A stretch of 64,000 bases of DNA from Vanilla planifolia (GCA_023846275.1 CM043869.1:33796737-33860736), one strand, 5' to 3'; counted from the first letter of the stretch, positions 49,501 to 61,440 are shown. Notes: generated by a model not told the origin, from the sequence alone. Numbers and translations: made by a program.

Positions 49501-50875
49501 TACTTACTAACCTTCCAGCCTGAAGAACTGAGATCAGGGGAATCTGCCTGTTCAGACCAAAGTATATCACATCCCCCGAACCAGGCACTCTGATCCTGAC
49601 CTTCTTCTCCCAACAATCCAGAACCACTGCATGGTGGCACAACCAATCCATCCCCAAAATGATGTCGAACTCTGCTAGTGGCACACATATCAACTCTGTC
49701 ACGAATTCGTGTCCACTAATCAGAATAGATCCGTCAATCTTCTGAACAGTGGGAATCTCTTTCCCATCAGGAAGTCTAACCAGTAAGGGTTCCTTCAAGT
49801 AACCCTTGGATCCTGATATCTGATTCCAGATCCTCTCAGCAACAAAAGAATGAGATGCACCAGTATCAAACAAAGTCATGCACTGCACGTTGCCAAAATG
49901 AAGCATACCTGTGATCACTTCTGGTGACTCTGAAGCCTGCTGCCGAGTCAGTGCAAATACCCTGGGCTGTCCCCCAGATGAACCAACCGGTCCCGTGATC
50001 CTCTGTTTCTTCAACTCTGGGCAGTCGCACTTCTTGTGTCCGGGCTGTCGACAATGGTAGCAGATAATCCCCCCAGTCCGGGTACCTGTCTGCTGCACTG
50101 GTCTCTCAGAAATAGGTCGTGGCCGGACCACGACCTCCTGAGTACCACTGTGATCTCTGTGTCTCTTGCCCTTTTTGTTTTGTTGGATATTTCTGAATTC
50201 CTTCCTCTTGTTATGAGTCTCTCTCTGGGCCTCCATCCGGATATCAATAAGCTCAACGGATCTCGCAGCCTCCACCAAGTCACGAAACCTGGCAAACCGA
50301 CTCACAACTAGCTGGCGCTGCAGCATAGGACGAAGTCCCTCCAGGAACATCTCACATCTGCGTTCCTCAGAAGGCACCAGCTCTACGGCGTACCTCGCCA
50401 GATAAGTGAACCTCGATAAGTAATCGTTCACTGACATCTGGCCCTGCCTGAGGTGTATAAGTTCCCTCCTGAACTGAGCCATAGCAGAAGCCGGAATGTA
50501 GCACTCCCTGAATGCCTCAACAAAGTCTTCCCATGCTATCTCGCTGTTCTGGGCCTCCCCATACATGGCGCGCCGCTGGCCTCTCCACCAGGTAGCAGCC
50601 TCTCCCTCTAATACTAGAGCAGCAAGTACTACCCTCCTGCCAAGTGGACATCCCAAGGCATCAAACAGCTCAAGCATATGAGCCATCCAGTCATCAGCCA
50701 CCGCTGGGTCAGCCGACCCACTGAAGCTCCGCGGACGCAACCGCATGAAGGCATCGATCCAACGATCCACGGCTGGCTCAACTGGCAATGCTGGGATCGT
50801 CTCCGGGGTAGGAGTAGTAGATACCGGTCTGCCTCTAGCTGCTCCACGAGCGGAAAGTCTCCTGGTACCAGCCAT
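46514..50875 (-). CDS. Gag-Pol polyprotein of the Tekay element
   Basis: One frame of 1,453 codons that looks whole. The first ATG on the minus strand is at 50875 (MAGTRRLS); the frame is open further upstream but without an ATG. Domains in order, rough residues: Gag capsid-like region (35-215), CCHC zinc knuckle [14 protein letters not shown] (272-285), aspartic protease with DTGASHSF (337-344), reverse transcriptase with FIDD (668-671), RNase H (about 812-925), integrase with the HHCC zinc site (1030-1070) and DDE core (1100-1197), GPY-type segment (1333-1353) and a chromodomain-like C terminus (about 1397-1445) with a VKVLW...EATWE pattern. The chromodomain and the gag-pol single frame fit chromoviruses of the Tekay/Del clade. 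It encodes the proteins for particle assembly, reverse transcription and integration. Confidence 0.96.
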   Translation of the reverse strand: MAGTRRLSARGAARGRPVSTTPTPETIPALPVEPAVDRWIDAFMRLRPRSFSGSADPAVADDWMAHMLELFDALGCPLGRRVVLAALVLEGEAATWWRGQRRAMYGEAQNSEIAWEDFVEAFRECYIPASAMAQFRRELIHLRQGQMSVNDYLSRFTYLARYAVELVPSEERRCEMFLEGLRPMLQRQLVVSRFARFRDLVEAARSVELIDIRMEAQRETHNKRKEFRNIQQNKKGKRHRDHSGTQEVVVRPRPISERPVQQTGTRTGGIICYHCRQPGHKKCDCPELKKQRITGPVGSSGGQPRVFALTRQQASESPEVITGMLHFGNVQCMTLFDTGASHSFVAERIWNQISGSKGYLKEPLLVRLPDGKEIPTVQKIDGSILISGHEFVTELICVPLAEFDIILGMDWLCHHAVVLDCWEKKVRIRVPGSGDVIYFGLNRQIPLISVLQAGRLVSKGCTGWLAYVTDSQATTTPMSDIPVVRDFPMVFPEELPGFPPAREVEFSIDLEAGVAPIARAPYRMAPAELAELKTQLQDLLDKGLIRPSCSPWGAPVLFVKKKDGSMRLCVDYRELNKVTIRNRYPLPRIDDLLDQLQGATVFSKIDLRSGYHQIRIRDSDVPKTAFRTRYGHYEFTVLPFGLTNAPAVFMNLMHRVFHAFLDRFVIIFIDDILIYSRDRDTHADQLRTVLTVLRENELYAKFSKCSFWLDSVAFLGHIVSAEGVAVDPSKIRAIIDWKRPSSVTEIRSFLGLAGYYRKFVPHFSRLAAPLTQLTRKGKSFEWTESCENSFLELKQRLSTAPVLMLPTQEKPYQMYTDASHIGLGAVLMQDNRVIAYASRQLKDHEKNYPTHDLELAAVIFALKIWRHYLYGVPVDCFSDHKSLKYLFTQKELNLRQRRWLELIKDYELTINYCEGKANPVADALSRHAVVHNMLVCDSIPDLDWNVERCQEQLSIQRLVHRLSSLTIRADWLSEMRDLQLCDEELKEKIELASQGLGGDFALRDDILTFRGRWCVPSHQEFRERILREAHYGTLAMHPGEVKMYRNLRSVFWWRGLKTDVAAFVRKCLTCQQVKAEHQRPGGLLQRLPIPEWKWDDITMDFVTGLPRTRQGFDAIWVIVDRLTKSAHFLSIKKTDSAAQLAEIYIQQIVRLHGIPRSIISDRDAKFTSQFWKSLHTAMGTQLKFSTAYHPQTDGQSERTIRTLENLLRLSVQTYSTDWTRRLPLVEFVYNNSFQASIGMAPYEALYGRRCRSPLCWEEGDSRRVWGPQIVEETTAEVKLLQDRLRTVQDRQKKYYDPKHKAVEFSVGDRVFLKVSPMRGLFRFGKPSKLRPRYIGPYPILERIGEVAYRLALPEHLTEIHNVFHVSNLKKYVPDPSHCISDDLPGLQVAPDSSYVELPVRILEESSRQLRNRSFPMVKVLWNRHDEREATWELEQDVAEKWPELLVEFRGRNS

Positions 50876-50992
50876 ACTGTCAAAAACAATTAATCTGGCA
50901 TTAGAGTCGTCATTTGGCAATTGGCATATGGACTACTATAGTATACAAAAGAATCAACAGTTCTCCCCACCTTGGGTTGAACCCCTATACAC

Positions 50993-51064
50993 GTCTAGCC
51001 CCGTTATCCTCACCTAGGGCTCTGATATGTCTAGCCCCACTATCTTAACCTAGGGCTCTGATAC
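50993..51064. repeat. 36-bp tandem duplication spanning the primer site region
   Basis: 50993-51028 and 51029-51064 are near copies, each ending CCTAGGGCTCTGATA. The copy next to the LTR contains the primer binding site; the other holds a near match to it 36 bp further into the leader. Confidence 0.95.
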
Positions 51065-51066
51065 CA
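51055..51066 (-). other. Primer binding site (initiator tRNA-Met)
   Basis: TGGTATCAGAGC on the minus strand, complementary to the 3' end of plant initiator tRNA-Met, 4 nt inside the 5' LTR. This is the usual primer site for plant Ty3/gypsy and Ty1/copia elements. Confidence 0.95.
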
Positions 51067-51070
51067 CTCT

Positions 51071-54000
51071 TGTTACACCCCATTTTTTCCTAGGCTGATT
51101 TTTGGCATACATTTTTTTTTTTTTTTTTTTTATATAGACAGCTCAGATCGTCCCATACCAACCTGAGCAGCCTACGAAAACATAGGATATAACACATCAT
51201 TACACACCTACTTTCCTTAACAATGTGGATCCCATCTCCCGGGTACACCGTCAAGTCAGGTTCATGACTCCTGAGTTAACAGATGGACTCGCGCAATGTT
51301 ACTCCTACTAGACCAAATACTCCTTACCCACACCGGTAGGAGAACCGATCTAATAGAAGTCTGAACCCCCACGGTTAAGTTCCATAGTCATGTAATGACC
51401 TCACCATCAAACAGAAAGATATATAACATCCACAGATAAATGTAGCACTCCACTCACCATACTCCAAGACAATAAGATAAGACAGTAAATGGAACTACAT
51501 TACAAGAATAAGATACAAGTCCACAAGTGTAATATTGTTCATCCAGATACATAATTCCGAATTACCCTCAAATTATATGTAACATATGAGAATAACAGTC
51601 TCACTGAAACATCCAACAGCAACAATCAACTAACCAGAATATCTCAGACAATCACCAATCAGAAATCCTTCACAAGCCTGCTGACCACGATCCCACCTAA
51701 TCCGGTAGCGTCAAGTCTGCCGAGCCACTGAAAATATATAATACAGGAATGAGCTACGCCCAGTAGGAAAGTCAGCTAGTAAAACTCACATGCAAGAGAA
51801 GGATAATAGCAAAAATACAGGAATACAGCATAACAATGTACGGTGGATAGGCACTCTCAGTCCCAGACTCCGACCAACCACAGCCACCCCAGTCACACCA
51901 GAGTAGCTCTCCTCTGGGCTACCAGGCAACGTGCCAGTGGGAACGCCCATCTCGAAACACGCATGGCGCCTAAGCACCCGACACCGCAGTGTCTCTCGTC
52001 AATCAATCTCCTGGAGACTACAGACAGATCCAGTCACATAATCTCTAGCCAACGTGAGACACCCCTGCCACCCTAAGGCGCGCAGGCCTACACACTTGGC
52101 TAGCCACTGCGAGACACCCCTGCCACCCTCAGGCGCGCAGGCCTACACACATGGACCAGGAGAGATTGACTCAGCCACCGTCCCAAGGAGTCCTCTACCA
52201 ACAACTTCCATAGAAGCTCACGCCCCTACAGTCATTGCCAATCTCTAACTCCAAGATTCGGCAACATGTGTCCAGGTACAACAAGGCGTATACCAGTCTA
52301 CATGTATACTGTGGAAGCTAAGTCCGAACCGCACAGTTACCTACCACAACTACCCTAAAACATCATATAGGGTCTATAGTAGTCCGGTCCAATATGCCAA
52401 TCCATGAAATATGCCAATACTGAATAAACTGACTCAATCCATGCCGTTGCCATCAAAGCAACACAATTGTCAATTACTGACTGTTCTGGTAGCATCCGTG
52501 TACCATACCTTTGTCTGACTGTTTCCAGCTGTACTGTCATCAGTGATAACATTTTTCCCCACTTCAGGAAATTTGTTCTTTACCCACTGATCTCTAGAAT
52601 TTTCGAAATTTCTCATTTCCAAGTTTTCTGATTTTCCTTGAATTTTCTAAATGTAAATAATTCCTAAAACTCAATTATCGAATTTTTCCTAAATTTGAAA
52701 TATCAAATTTTGCATTTTATCCATTTTTTCCAAAATTCGGAATAATTCCCCGAATTTAAAATTTTGCTATTCACTATACCGCGCCGAATCCCCTGAATCG
52801 CATCTTGCCACCGGTTCGGGCTTTCATGCTGAACCAAACCCCGCCGGTCAGTTATTAATCCGAAATTCAGCCGACGCTTATATATAATATTAATGATTAA
52901 TATTATTATTATTCTCTTAATAATTCAACTAATCCCTAATTAATCCTTAATTCGTCTCCTCCCTTCGCCCGTCGTCCGCGAAACCCTAGCCGCCGCAATA
53001 GCCGACCAATACGATCATTCCGTCGATTTCCGGCGACTGCGAACAAGGAGAACATGTTCGTACTATCCTAATGTTCCAATAATGTCGCTAATTTCCTAAG
53101 GTTTAAATCAAGTTTTCCGCCGAGCAGTTTCGTCTAATCCTCATGTTGACAATTCACGAAATTATAGTTCTAGCATTATACAATCATATTAACATGAATA
53201 AAGTGGCATATTTAAATCCTCATGCTTGGTAATTTTCCAATTTCGGCGAAACAAATTAACGTCCCGAAAACCCTAACATGCAATTTTCGATAATTTGTAC
53301 AATTAGCTTCAAAAATCACATTCGCATGCTTAGATAGAGATTTGCAAACTAATACATGCTTCAATTTGCTAATTATCTAATTTAAATATCTGAAATTCCT
53401 ACCTCGAAGACGCCGGCGACGGTGAAGCTCGTCCGCAGCTCGCCGCAGCTCCTCGCCGAACGAATTTGGTCTCAATCGACTCTCCTCGGTCTCGTGAATC
53501 TCCGGGCACAAAAAGCCCCTTGCCAGGCCGCCGGAATCACGCGCCGTACGCCGGGAATTTCCTCACTATCGCCGTCGAACGAAAACCCTATTCGCTGCTT
53601 CGCGAGGGTTTTTATACCCCGGGCCGACACGGTGAACCCGTTACGCGTTCGACACGTTTTCGACACGTGAGCACCCGATACGCGCTGTCGACACGCTATC
53701 GACACGGTAAGCACCCGATCAGCCGGTTCGATCTCACCCGCCGATCTCGACCGTCCGATCCGCTTATTAGAACGCACACGCAAACTCACCCGGCGAACCG
53801 CCTCCGCCTCCGCTGAACCGTTCCGGTCCGGTTCACGCGCGATAAAAAAAACGATTTCCGGTTTAATTTAATTAGATTTTCGAATTTCTAAAAATCTAAT
53901 AAATCCAATTAAATAGGGAAAATTAATTAAAAATTCCTCGGTGCTCCGAAAAATTCCCAAAAGATTTCAGAAATTCCAATAGCCTACAATTGAGTTCCTG

Positions 54001-54085
54001 GCTCATCCTACTGTCGATTCGAAATCATCCAAGCCACAATTAATTTATTAAAGATCAAATACATAAAATTTTACCGGGTATAACA
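51071..54085 (-). repeat. 5' LTR of the Tekay element (3,015 bp)
   Basis: Promoter-bearing LTR. Ends TG...CA in element orientation. Almost identical to 43483-46499 (offset 7,586 bp beyond the poly-T tract). Carries the same internal duplications at 52056-52165 and 53647-53726. Confidence 0.97.
53609..53616 (-). promoter_or_regulatory. Candidate TATA box of the 5' LTR
   Basis: GGGGTATAAAAACCC context on the minus strand, about 470 bp into the LTR and about 30 bp downstream of the 40-bp GACACG duplication. This gives a U3 of about 0.5 kb and an R-U5 of about 2.5 kb. A weaker alternative is the TATATAAG at 52878-52885. Confidence 0.5.
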
Positions 54086-54090
54086 ACTAC
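54086..54090. repeat. Target site duplication, right (ACTAC)
   Basis: Matches 43478-43482 exactly. Confidence 0.95.
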
Positions 54091-55440
54091 ATTATTATTC
54101 TCATCTTATTTCATTCAATTATATCTTATTAGTTTATTTATTAAGCTAGTTAGAGTCTTATTGATATTTATATCATAAATAATAAATTCACTACACTGAG
54201 AGATGCTGATATAATTCAATGGATAAGGAAGCTATTTATCAGTAGAGATAATAGGTAGATTGATATATGGTAGCTTTAATGATATTTTGTAGATTGTAGT
54301 GCTAGATTTACATGGTTAGCAAGTACACCTTTGTTGTATAATTTTAGTAGTATTTGAGATCCATTGATGTTGCCTTTATATTATAATAGTTTATTTTGTG
54401 ATCTTTTATGTTGAGTATGTATGAATTTATTGGTTTGTGTTTTGTCTCACCCTTAGATCCATGCTTAAGGTCTTAGTGTCATCACTTATTGATTTAATTA
54501 TGCAAAATATATGATTTATTTATGTTTTAAACATATAATGAGATGGGACCCTAACATTTATATTACTTTAGATTTGTTTTACAAAATTATGAGTATACTA
54601 TGAGTGTTGTATTTATTTATTAATTTATTTCTTAGAAAATGATATTTTTAAAAACTAAAGAAAAATGAAAAGAAATATGCAATGTGGCATCAAACCCAAG
54701 AAATGATGGGAGGGATGCCACACTAAGGTAGCATGAAGAAGACTTGGTTATTGCTCACTTGGTTATTTACCTTTATTTTTATGTAGCAATCATGTATTAT
54801 GATTGTTTTAATATTGTAATAATGTTGTTGTAATAACAACAACACTAGTCTTACTTAGATTTGAAAAGGAATCTAATAACTTTTATATGGTTTTATTAGA
54901 ATTTCATTATTTAATTATGTGATTGGATTAAAAAAATTGTTAAACAAATTTGGTGATGCTAAAGGCTGATGCCATAATTTGATTAACAAAAACACTTGCA
55001 TACCACTTTAAGAACATATGCCCTAACAACTAAATCTTTAGTTACATCTCACTTAAGGGTTATTAAGATCAATGCAACTCATTATGTGGATATTACTACA
55101 TAATTTTATAGAAAATGATGAGTTAAAAATAATGGAATTTGATTTGTTAAAATAAAGAAAAAAGTAGTTAAAATTATACATATCATATAATATGAAACTT
55201 GATTCATATAATACAATTAGCTTAGTATGAAGTATATAATTAAGATATCAAACTGTTTGATCTAGGTTAGCACTAGTGCTATGAGCAAATGGATAATACA
55301 ATCATATGATTGGATAGTACAATAGTATGATTAGATAGTATAATTCATTCACAAGAGTTGTGTGTAAGTGATCAAATTGTTCATTAGTGTATGATATGTA
55401 TAATATAGTAATCTCAAGAAATACATATTATATAGTTGAC
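54091..55440. other. AT-rich DNA, no gene seen
   Basis: The right flank of the young insertion. No gene recognised; may be the outer part of the LTR of the older relic to its right. Confidence 0.5.
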
Positions 55441-55710
55441 ATGCAGACATGTGTGCCTGTCCCACTCTTATGAGAATCCCTTAGAGCACACGGGCATTAG
55501 ATGCACCACACCTTCTAGTGTGCATGCTTATGCCTTCATGCACAATGCCTACAACAAGCCACCAAGCAAAGCCATGCATGTAAGTTCTTGTTATTTGGTG
55601 TTGTTATGATAGTTTTTGGCATTTTGTTGATTTCCTTAAGTTTTTCATAGATTTTAATTTAATAAACCTAGAATTTAGCTCATAATTATATATCCCTTCT
55701 TTTTGTGATT
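55440..55710 (-). repeat. Left member of a diverged direct repeat pair
   Basis: Aligns with 57870-58330: a CATGC.TGT, TTCTT, TTGGTG, GAT, TTTTGTTGA/TTTTGTCAC, TTTTTCATA, TTTAAT.AAC and GAATTTAGCTC/AAATTGTGCTC order, preceded in both by a CATG/CACATG-rich part. They bracket the gag-like relic and so are probably parts of its LTRs. Confidence 0.6.
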
Positions 55711-55719
55711 AAAGTCCTA

Positions 55720-57450
55720 TCAAATCTTTTTTTTGAACTAATTCTTTACAATATATAATTCTATTGTCTTCATCGAAAGGTTGAGACTTTCATTAGTCCC
55801 ATCAAACCACTTTAACTTTATTACTAATATCACATAACTTTAGTAAATATTTATTAACCTTTTCATTTAGACAACACTAATGATATCTTTTGTCAATACT
55901 TCTTTATATTGAGTCAAAAGAAAATATTATCCATCCTTCATAAATTGATACTATTATGCTCATTAATAATAGACAATATCTTGATCCTTTAAGTATCGAT
56001 TCTTTAATATAATTTGATAGACATCTAAAGATACCACTTTAGAGATAATATTGTTAATAAAGTCTTTAGTGATGACAAACTTTGTATTGTATTATTTTCA
56101 ACCCTTGACTCAAAGTCTTTACGAATTTACTCTAAAGAATATTCTTTCTTAGTTCTATTGTAGTATCTAAGTTTAACATCTTCATAAGTTTCTCTAATAT
56201 TATGTTCTATTCACTTATAATGTCAATGATTGCATTGATAATCTTTTTTTACTTATTTTTAGATGGTGAATATTTCTTCTTTTTGTTTTGTTTCATTAGA
56301 TATATTTATTGGACTCACCATAAATAAATAAGTTTTCATCAATTTATAGAAGGGTTTTAAGTACTTTTTTAATCTTTTTTGTAATAAGTACTTTGTATTG
56401 AATTTTTTTGAAAATACTTTAGGATACAATTTTTAATATTTTTGTCTTATATGTCCTATCTTCTTATAATGATTATAATATTTTTAAGTTCTATTAGTAG
56501 AAAGAGCAATATTAGTTATAGTCATAATAAATTTTGTTAGAGAATATTTTTTATCACTAATTTTAGACTTATACTCAGTCTTCTTAATATTTTATCCTTC
56601 TAATAAAGTCTCTTTATATTCATGCTTATTTTTAATAATCATTACAAATACATTGGCTTGTTTTAAGGATTGAATAGAAAAAATAGATGATTTAATAAAA
56701 ATAAGATAGTATGGACCTATAATATAATTGAACAATGTCTCAAATATTGATTGGTATTCCCAAACTCATAATTTATTATCAAAATTCTAGAAGTATATTC
56801 ATGCATTATTTGTCCTATCAATGTTGTAAACTATGCACTTTATTCACCTTCTCCATGTAACTCAAGGTAAAATTTTTCTTGGATTAATTTTTTGACTTTA
56901 TGTCATTTCTATAACTATAGTAATTCTTAAGTTAGCATTCCACTAGGTTAACACAACTCATCATTTTTAATCGAGTATACATCATTTTATCTATTGTTGA
57001 ATAATCAAATAAAGAGAAATATATCTCTAGTTTCTTCAATCATGTATTTAATTTATTTGCATCCATTGTACCATCATTAATTGATAAATGAAGTATAGCA
57101 TCTTCCACGAAAGGATACTATCGATTTCTATGCATTGAAAGGATGAGATTGATATCATCCATACCTGTATTTCTATCTTAGGATTACTATTTAATCTAAG
57201 CTTCTTTTAATTAATGTATTTTATTTTTACAATTTGTTTAGATTCATCTTAAGAAGGGATTGATAATTTAACACTATCTCGCGTAATAGAGCTACATATG
57301 CTTTCAAACTTATTGGAAAATAGTCGACACAACCACCTTAACTAAAGCTTTATTAATGTCCTGATATATTTTTATAGCTTGTTCTTTAATTATCTTCTTT
57401 TTTGCTCTTTCTATCAATGTTGAATCAAAGTGCTCTAATATCAAAAATAA
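55720..57450 (-). mobile_element. Decayed Ty3/gypsy gag to protease region
   Basis: Fossil on the minus strand. A primer-site remnant (TGATATTAGAGCAC) lies near 57430. Downstream on the minus strand come a Gag-like region (about 57.4-56.55 kb; the 'DGTMDANKLN...LEIYFSLFDYSTIDK' signature of plant Ty3/gypsy Gag is visible near 57.0 kb), a zinc-knuckle remnant near 56.43-56.5 kb and protease-like remnants toward 55.9 kb. It has many breaks and a strong AT bias, so it is old. No reverse transcriptase or integrase was seen between the flanking direct repeats, suggesting an internally deleted copy. Confidence 0.7.
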
Positions 57451-57869
57451 TATGATCTATCTACAAGGTATTATGGGCCCAAGCCCTAGCTAGTATATGT
57501 TCTTTTTTGAGTCCCAATAACAAAACTTGAGCTACAAGAATGATGAGAAACTAAATAAAAAAGAAAGGAGAAGAGAGTTTTTCTTACATGAATATTAAAT
57601 TTTATAAGAAATTTTTCTTCAAGGGGTTCTAAATTCACAAAAATTTTAATTCCAAATCTCTAAGTTTTAGAGTTTTAAAATACAAATTTTTGAATTAATT
57701 TATTCAATTAACATTTATATAGAGATTTACATATAATATTTTATTATAAAATAGATAATATTTTAATTTTCATAAGAAATATGTAGATTTTGACAAAAAA
57801 AGAAATTTCACAAAATTAGAGCCTGAAATGGCTTAAGCACACTTATGCATTGCTTGTTAGTATTAGAGC

Positions 57870-58330
57870 ATTATTCATGTGCATGGGTACTATTCCCATA
57901 AGAAGATAGTCTTGCCCATGGACCTGGCATGTAGTAAGTTCACCTATTGTGCTTTCATTAACTACGATGACATTGTAAGTTCACCTACCACACGATAGAC
58001 CATGTGTGTGGTAAGTGGTCGACACGTGCATGGGTGTAGCACACGTGAGCCCATTTAGTGTGGTCATGTGCCCTCAGAGTGTGTTGGTGTACAGTGCTTT
58101 GTGTCTTCTCACATGTGCACTTGCTCTTCCATGTGCAATGCATAAACAGATGTTGCAAATGTACACTCCTAGGAGCTTACAATTAGCTATCACACATAGG
58201 CATGCTTGTGGTTCTTATGCTTGGTGCTTTTACGATGAGTTTCATTGTTTTGTCACCTATCTTAATTTTTTTTCATAATCTTTGGGTTTAATGAACTTGA
58301 AATTGTGCTCCTAATAATGGGTAGATCTAA
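57870..58330 (-). repeat. Right member of a diverged direct repeat pair
   Basis: Counterpart of 55440-55710; would be the 5' LTR of the minus-strand relic, whose LTR end lies near 57.45 kb. It has a GC-richer segment (57880-58220) with repeated CATGTG/CACATG motifs. An 87-codon open frame at 58015-58278 lies in this LTR-like sequence and is not taken as a gene. Confidence 0.55.
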
Positions 58331-58399
58331 AACTTGAGAATTATCATAATGTAGATGTCTTAAAACATGTAACTTAATGATAGTAGCTAGATCCAAGAT

Positions 58400-58620
58400 T
58401 AGAGCATACTATTATAAGATATAAGGATAAATTATTCTATATTGGTTATTGAATTAGTGATTCTAATATTTATATAAGATTTCATGATCTTAAGATATTG
58501 AATGCTTTTTTATGAGCACAAATTGCTTGGGACATGATGGGTCAACCTAAATAGACAATACATCATCATAGTGAGATTAGGCTATTATATATTGATATCA
58601 AAGCATACCTTCTACTACTC
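58400..58620 (+). mobile_element. Relic LTR end with primer-site remnant
   Basis: AAGATATAAGGATAAATTATTC, TATTGGTTA, TTATATAAGATTTC, then CATAGTGAGATTAGGCTATTA and a TTGATATCAAAGCA segment. This is the order of a common plant LTR terminus followed by a degenerate tRNA-iMet site. Best preserved member of the set in this window. Confidence 0.6.
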
Positions 58621-58779
58621 TTATGTTGTTTGAGAAAAAAAAAACAAGCAGAAGCTAGTAAGCATGTGACACATCAAAGAGAATAGGAATTGAATATTAA
58701 GTGATATCTTACGATAGAAATGCTAGATAACGAGTGGCTTTTAATATGTTCTAAGTAGAGGGGCATAGGGAGGAATTAT

Positions 58780-58945
58780 TTCACAAGCTACTAAGAGAGT
58801 GATTTTAATATTTATATGAGATGCTATGGTCTTAAGATGTTGAGTCACTTTTTGAGAAAAAAACTCACTTGGATTAGGATAAGACAACCTAAGAGATAAT
58901 ACTTCAGCATAATAGAATTAGGATATCATATTAATTTATATAATA
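58780..58945 (+). mobile_element. Relic LTR end
   Basis: Second copy of the 58400-58620 sequence, about 350 bp on: GAGAGTGATTTTAATATTTA, GTCTTAAGATGTTGAG, ACCTAAGAGATAATACTTCA and a TAGAATTAGGATATCA tail. Same orientation; old. Confidence 0.55.
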
Positions 58946-61440
58946 TAAGAGAAAACTTGAGAGTTTCATATGATATGTTAATATTTAATAGATAGCATGA
59001 TCAATTTATTATATGTGCATCATATTATATGATCCATATATCATAATGTACAACTAGAGTGAAAGTTAGGTAATAACTAGTTTGGACATGTCTTAATTGT
59101 AAAATTAGCATTAGAAGAGTCATTGATATTTCCTTTAGAGGTTCTATGAAATGTTAAAACTATATAAACCCCTCGAATCATAAGAAATAAGATGATGAAT
59201 TAGAGATGAGTGATTGATAGGATAATAATGCAAATTTGCTACGATAACTCATAATTACATCAATTTGAGCATCTTAAGAGAGAGCAAGAAGTAGTTATTA
59301 CAAAACTATTTCTATTAAGAGAAAGAGAGAAAGAAATAGCATGTTAACATCATTCATTACTTGTATTACTCATGCTCTTGGTCCATGTGTAATTCTGTTT
59401 TGTATTCCATTGGATCAAGAATTTTACTTATATATACAACTCACATTTTAATAAGCCTTTGCTTTGTATTTGGTCCTTATAATTTAGTTTTTCATGGTTG
59501 TGCTTCCAGCTATTTTAGTGTGGAGAGATGTGCAGGCTCTAGAATGTCCAATGTGGAGTGTCTTTAGGTTGTGATTGATCATAAAAAACCATAATTTACA
59601 ATTGAGTTTTTCCATGGGGCTATAAAAAAAATAATGATTTAGTATAGTGGTAGCTGAGTTTGTTTCTTTGGAGTAAACATTGGTTTGATGTTAAGTCGAA
59701 GCACATTCTTTATTGCTCGTATAATTTTAATATATAGGTGTAGCCTTAATAATTACAACATCTTGAGGAAACTAAGGGGTATAAATATTTCTTTGTATGT
59801 TGTTAAACCTATAATTAGTTCATCACGTTAAGCAAAAATCTTTTATAATAATTCATAACACCAATTCAGTCCTTTCTCCTTATGTGCCTCATATCCCAAA
59901 TAGTTAATTTGTTTACTCTAGTTAATTTGATTATTTTAGTTTGTAGAATCTAAGTAATAATTAAATTCTGAGTTTTTCATTATTTGTATTGAATTAAACA
60001 AGTTATTTATCTTAATATGGGTGAATCTTTAATGAGATTTATTTATTATACCTATGACTTCACTTAATTAGGCCAAATATCACACCTTCAGATGCATCAC
60101 CATGAGCTCTACCTATATAAGATTATATTTTATTAGTTTAATTGAATTTTATTCATTTCTTGTAGTTTCTACCTCTCACTCTCTTTCCATTTTGCATGTT
60201 TTCAATCGTTGGCATTATTTAAGTTAAGATAATTGGTAAAAATTAGAAATTTAGTTAACATTTAATTAAAACATTAGGTATAATCATAGTTTTTTTAATT
60301 TTTTTTATCCAAACAATTTTAAAAAATTTGTAAGTTATTTTAAAATTTTTTACTCCATGATCTTCACCCATCATTAAATTTTCATAATTATTTGACTTAA
60401 TTTTATATTTTTTAATAATATTTTTTTTTCCAAAATCCTTATATTTATTAAAATAATACTATTTTTTTTTTATAATTTTAACATTTTACTTTATGAATAA
60501 GACATGTATGGTTCTCATGAACTTAATATTGGTAGATTTCTAGTCAAGTGTAATTTAATATTTGAAGTTCATCTATCTTATTTTTAGGAATTTTAATCAT
60601 TTTTTACAAATGTTGTTAACTTTATTAAATAAATCACAAAGTTTGATAACTTGTTAAAATTTTAAATTGATAAGCTTGCATATAGTTGAAGATATTTAAA
60701 AGTTTTTCTCTTTTTAAAACTTACTTATCCTCTTATCATTATAATTTACTAAAATATATGACAAATGAATTGATTTAAAATATTTTTAATTAAATAATTT
60801 ATATTATTTTTTTAAAATCTTACTACTAAAAACAAGAAGTTCTAAGATTGAAGAAAACAAAATGGTCACCCATTGCCATCATGTGCCAATTATTGAGAAG
60901 AACATCATCTCAAGCCTAGTGTACATGATAAATTTTAGTCATAATCAAAACAAGGAGGAATAGAATGACATTGATGTTGCATCACAAAAAAGTGAAAAGT
61001 CTCATCTGCAATCTCCAAAGCATTGTAAAGTTTAATAAAAATTATTGAAGACATTAAGAAACACAAGTATCTAACTAAAAATCATCAAGCACTTAGAACA
61101 CATCCATTAAATGTTTTTCAAATAACTGTAATAAAAATTATTTTCTATTCATAATAATTATTTTTATTTTTTATGTACTTTATATATATTTCTTAAGAAT
61201 ATAATAAATAATTTAAAGTAATTATAGAGTAGTTTGTTTGAACCATTTAGTTTTGAAAATTACAACAAAGAAGATGTGAGATGATATTTCACTATGGTTA
61301 ATAACATTAAAATGCTTAACTAGAATATATTGATATTTGAAAAACTATGGTCAATAATATGATATTTTACAATATATTTTTATAAAAAAATAAAAATATA
61401 AACGTCATAATTATAGATATAAAATATAATTTTTTTAAAA
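58945..61440. other. AT-rich DNA, no gene seen; possible copia LTR end near 59.64-59.89 kb
   Basis: No gene recognised. The segment ending CATAACACCAATTCAGTCC near 59870 recalls the 'CCAATTCACCCCC' ends of Ty1/copia LTRs, but no primer site follows, so this is weak. From 60.1 to 61.4 kb the sequence is AT-rich without any recognised feature. Confidence 0.4.

Larger units (their letters stand above)
43483..54085 (-). mobile_element. Whole-looking Ty3/gypsy chromovirus (Tekay/Del clade), minus strand
   Basis: A 10.6-kb element with all expected parts in order on the minus strand: 5' LTR 51071-54085, primer site 51055-51066, gag-pol 46514-50875, polypurine tract 46500-46510, 3' LTR 43483-46499, flanked by ACTAC on both sides. 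LTR ends are TG...CA. The LTRs differ by about two substitutions and by the length of one poly-T run in roughly 3,015 bp by my reading; at commonly used plant rates (about 1.3e-8 per site per year) that is on the order of tens of thousands of years. The Tekay/Del assignment rests on the domain order and a C-terminal chromodomain-like end. No break was seen. It inserted into much older AT-rich DNA. Confidence 0.95.

Noticed and set aside
58015-58278. 87-codon frame with many Cys and Met
   Set aside because: Lies in an LTR-like direct repeat; the corresponding part at 55.44-55.71 kb does not keep the frame.
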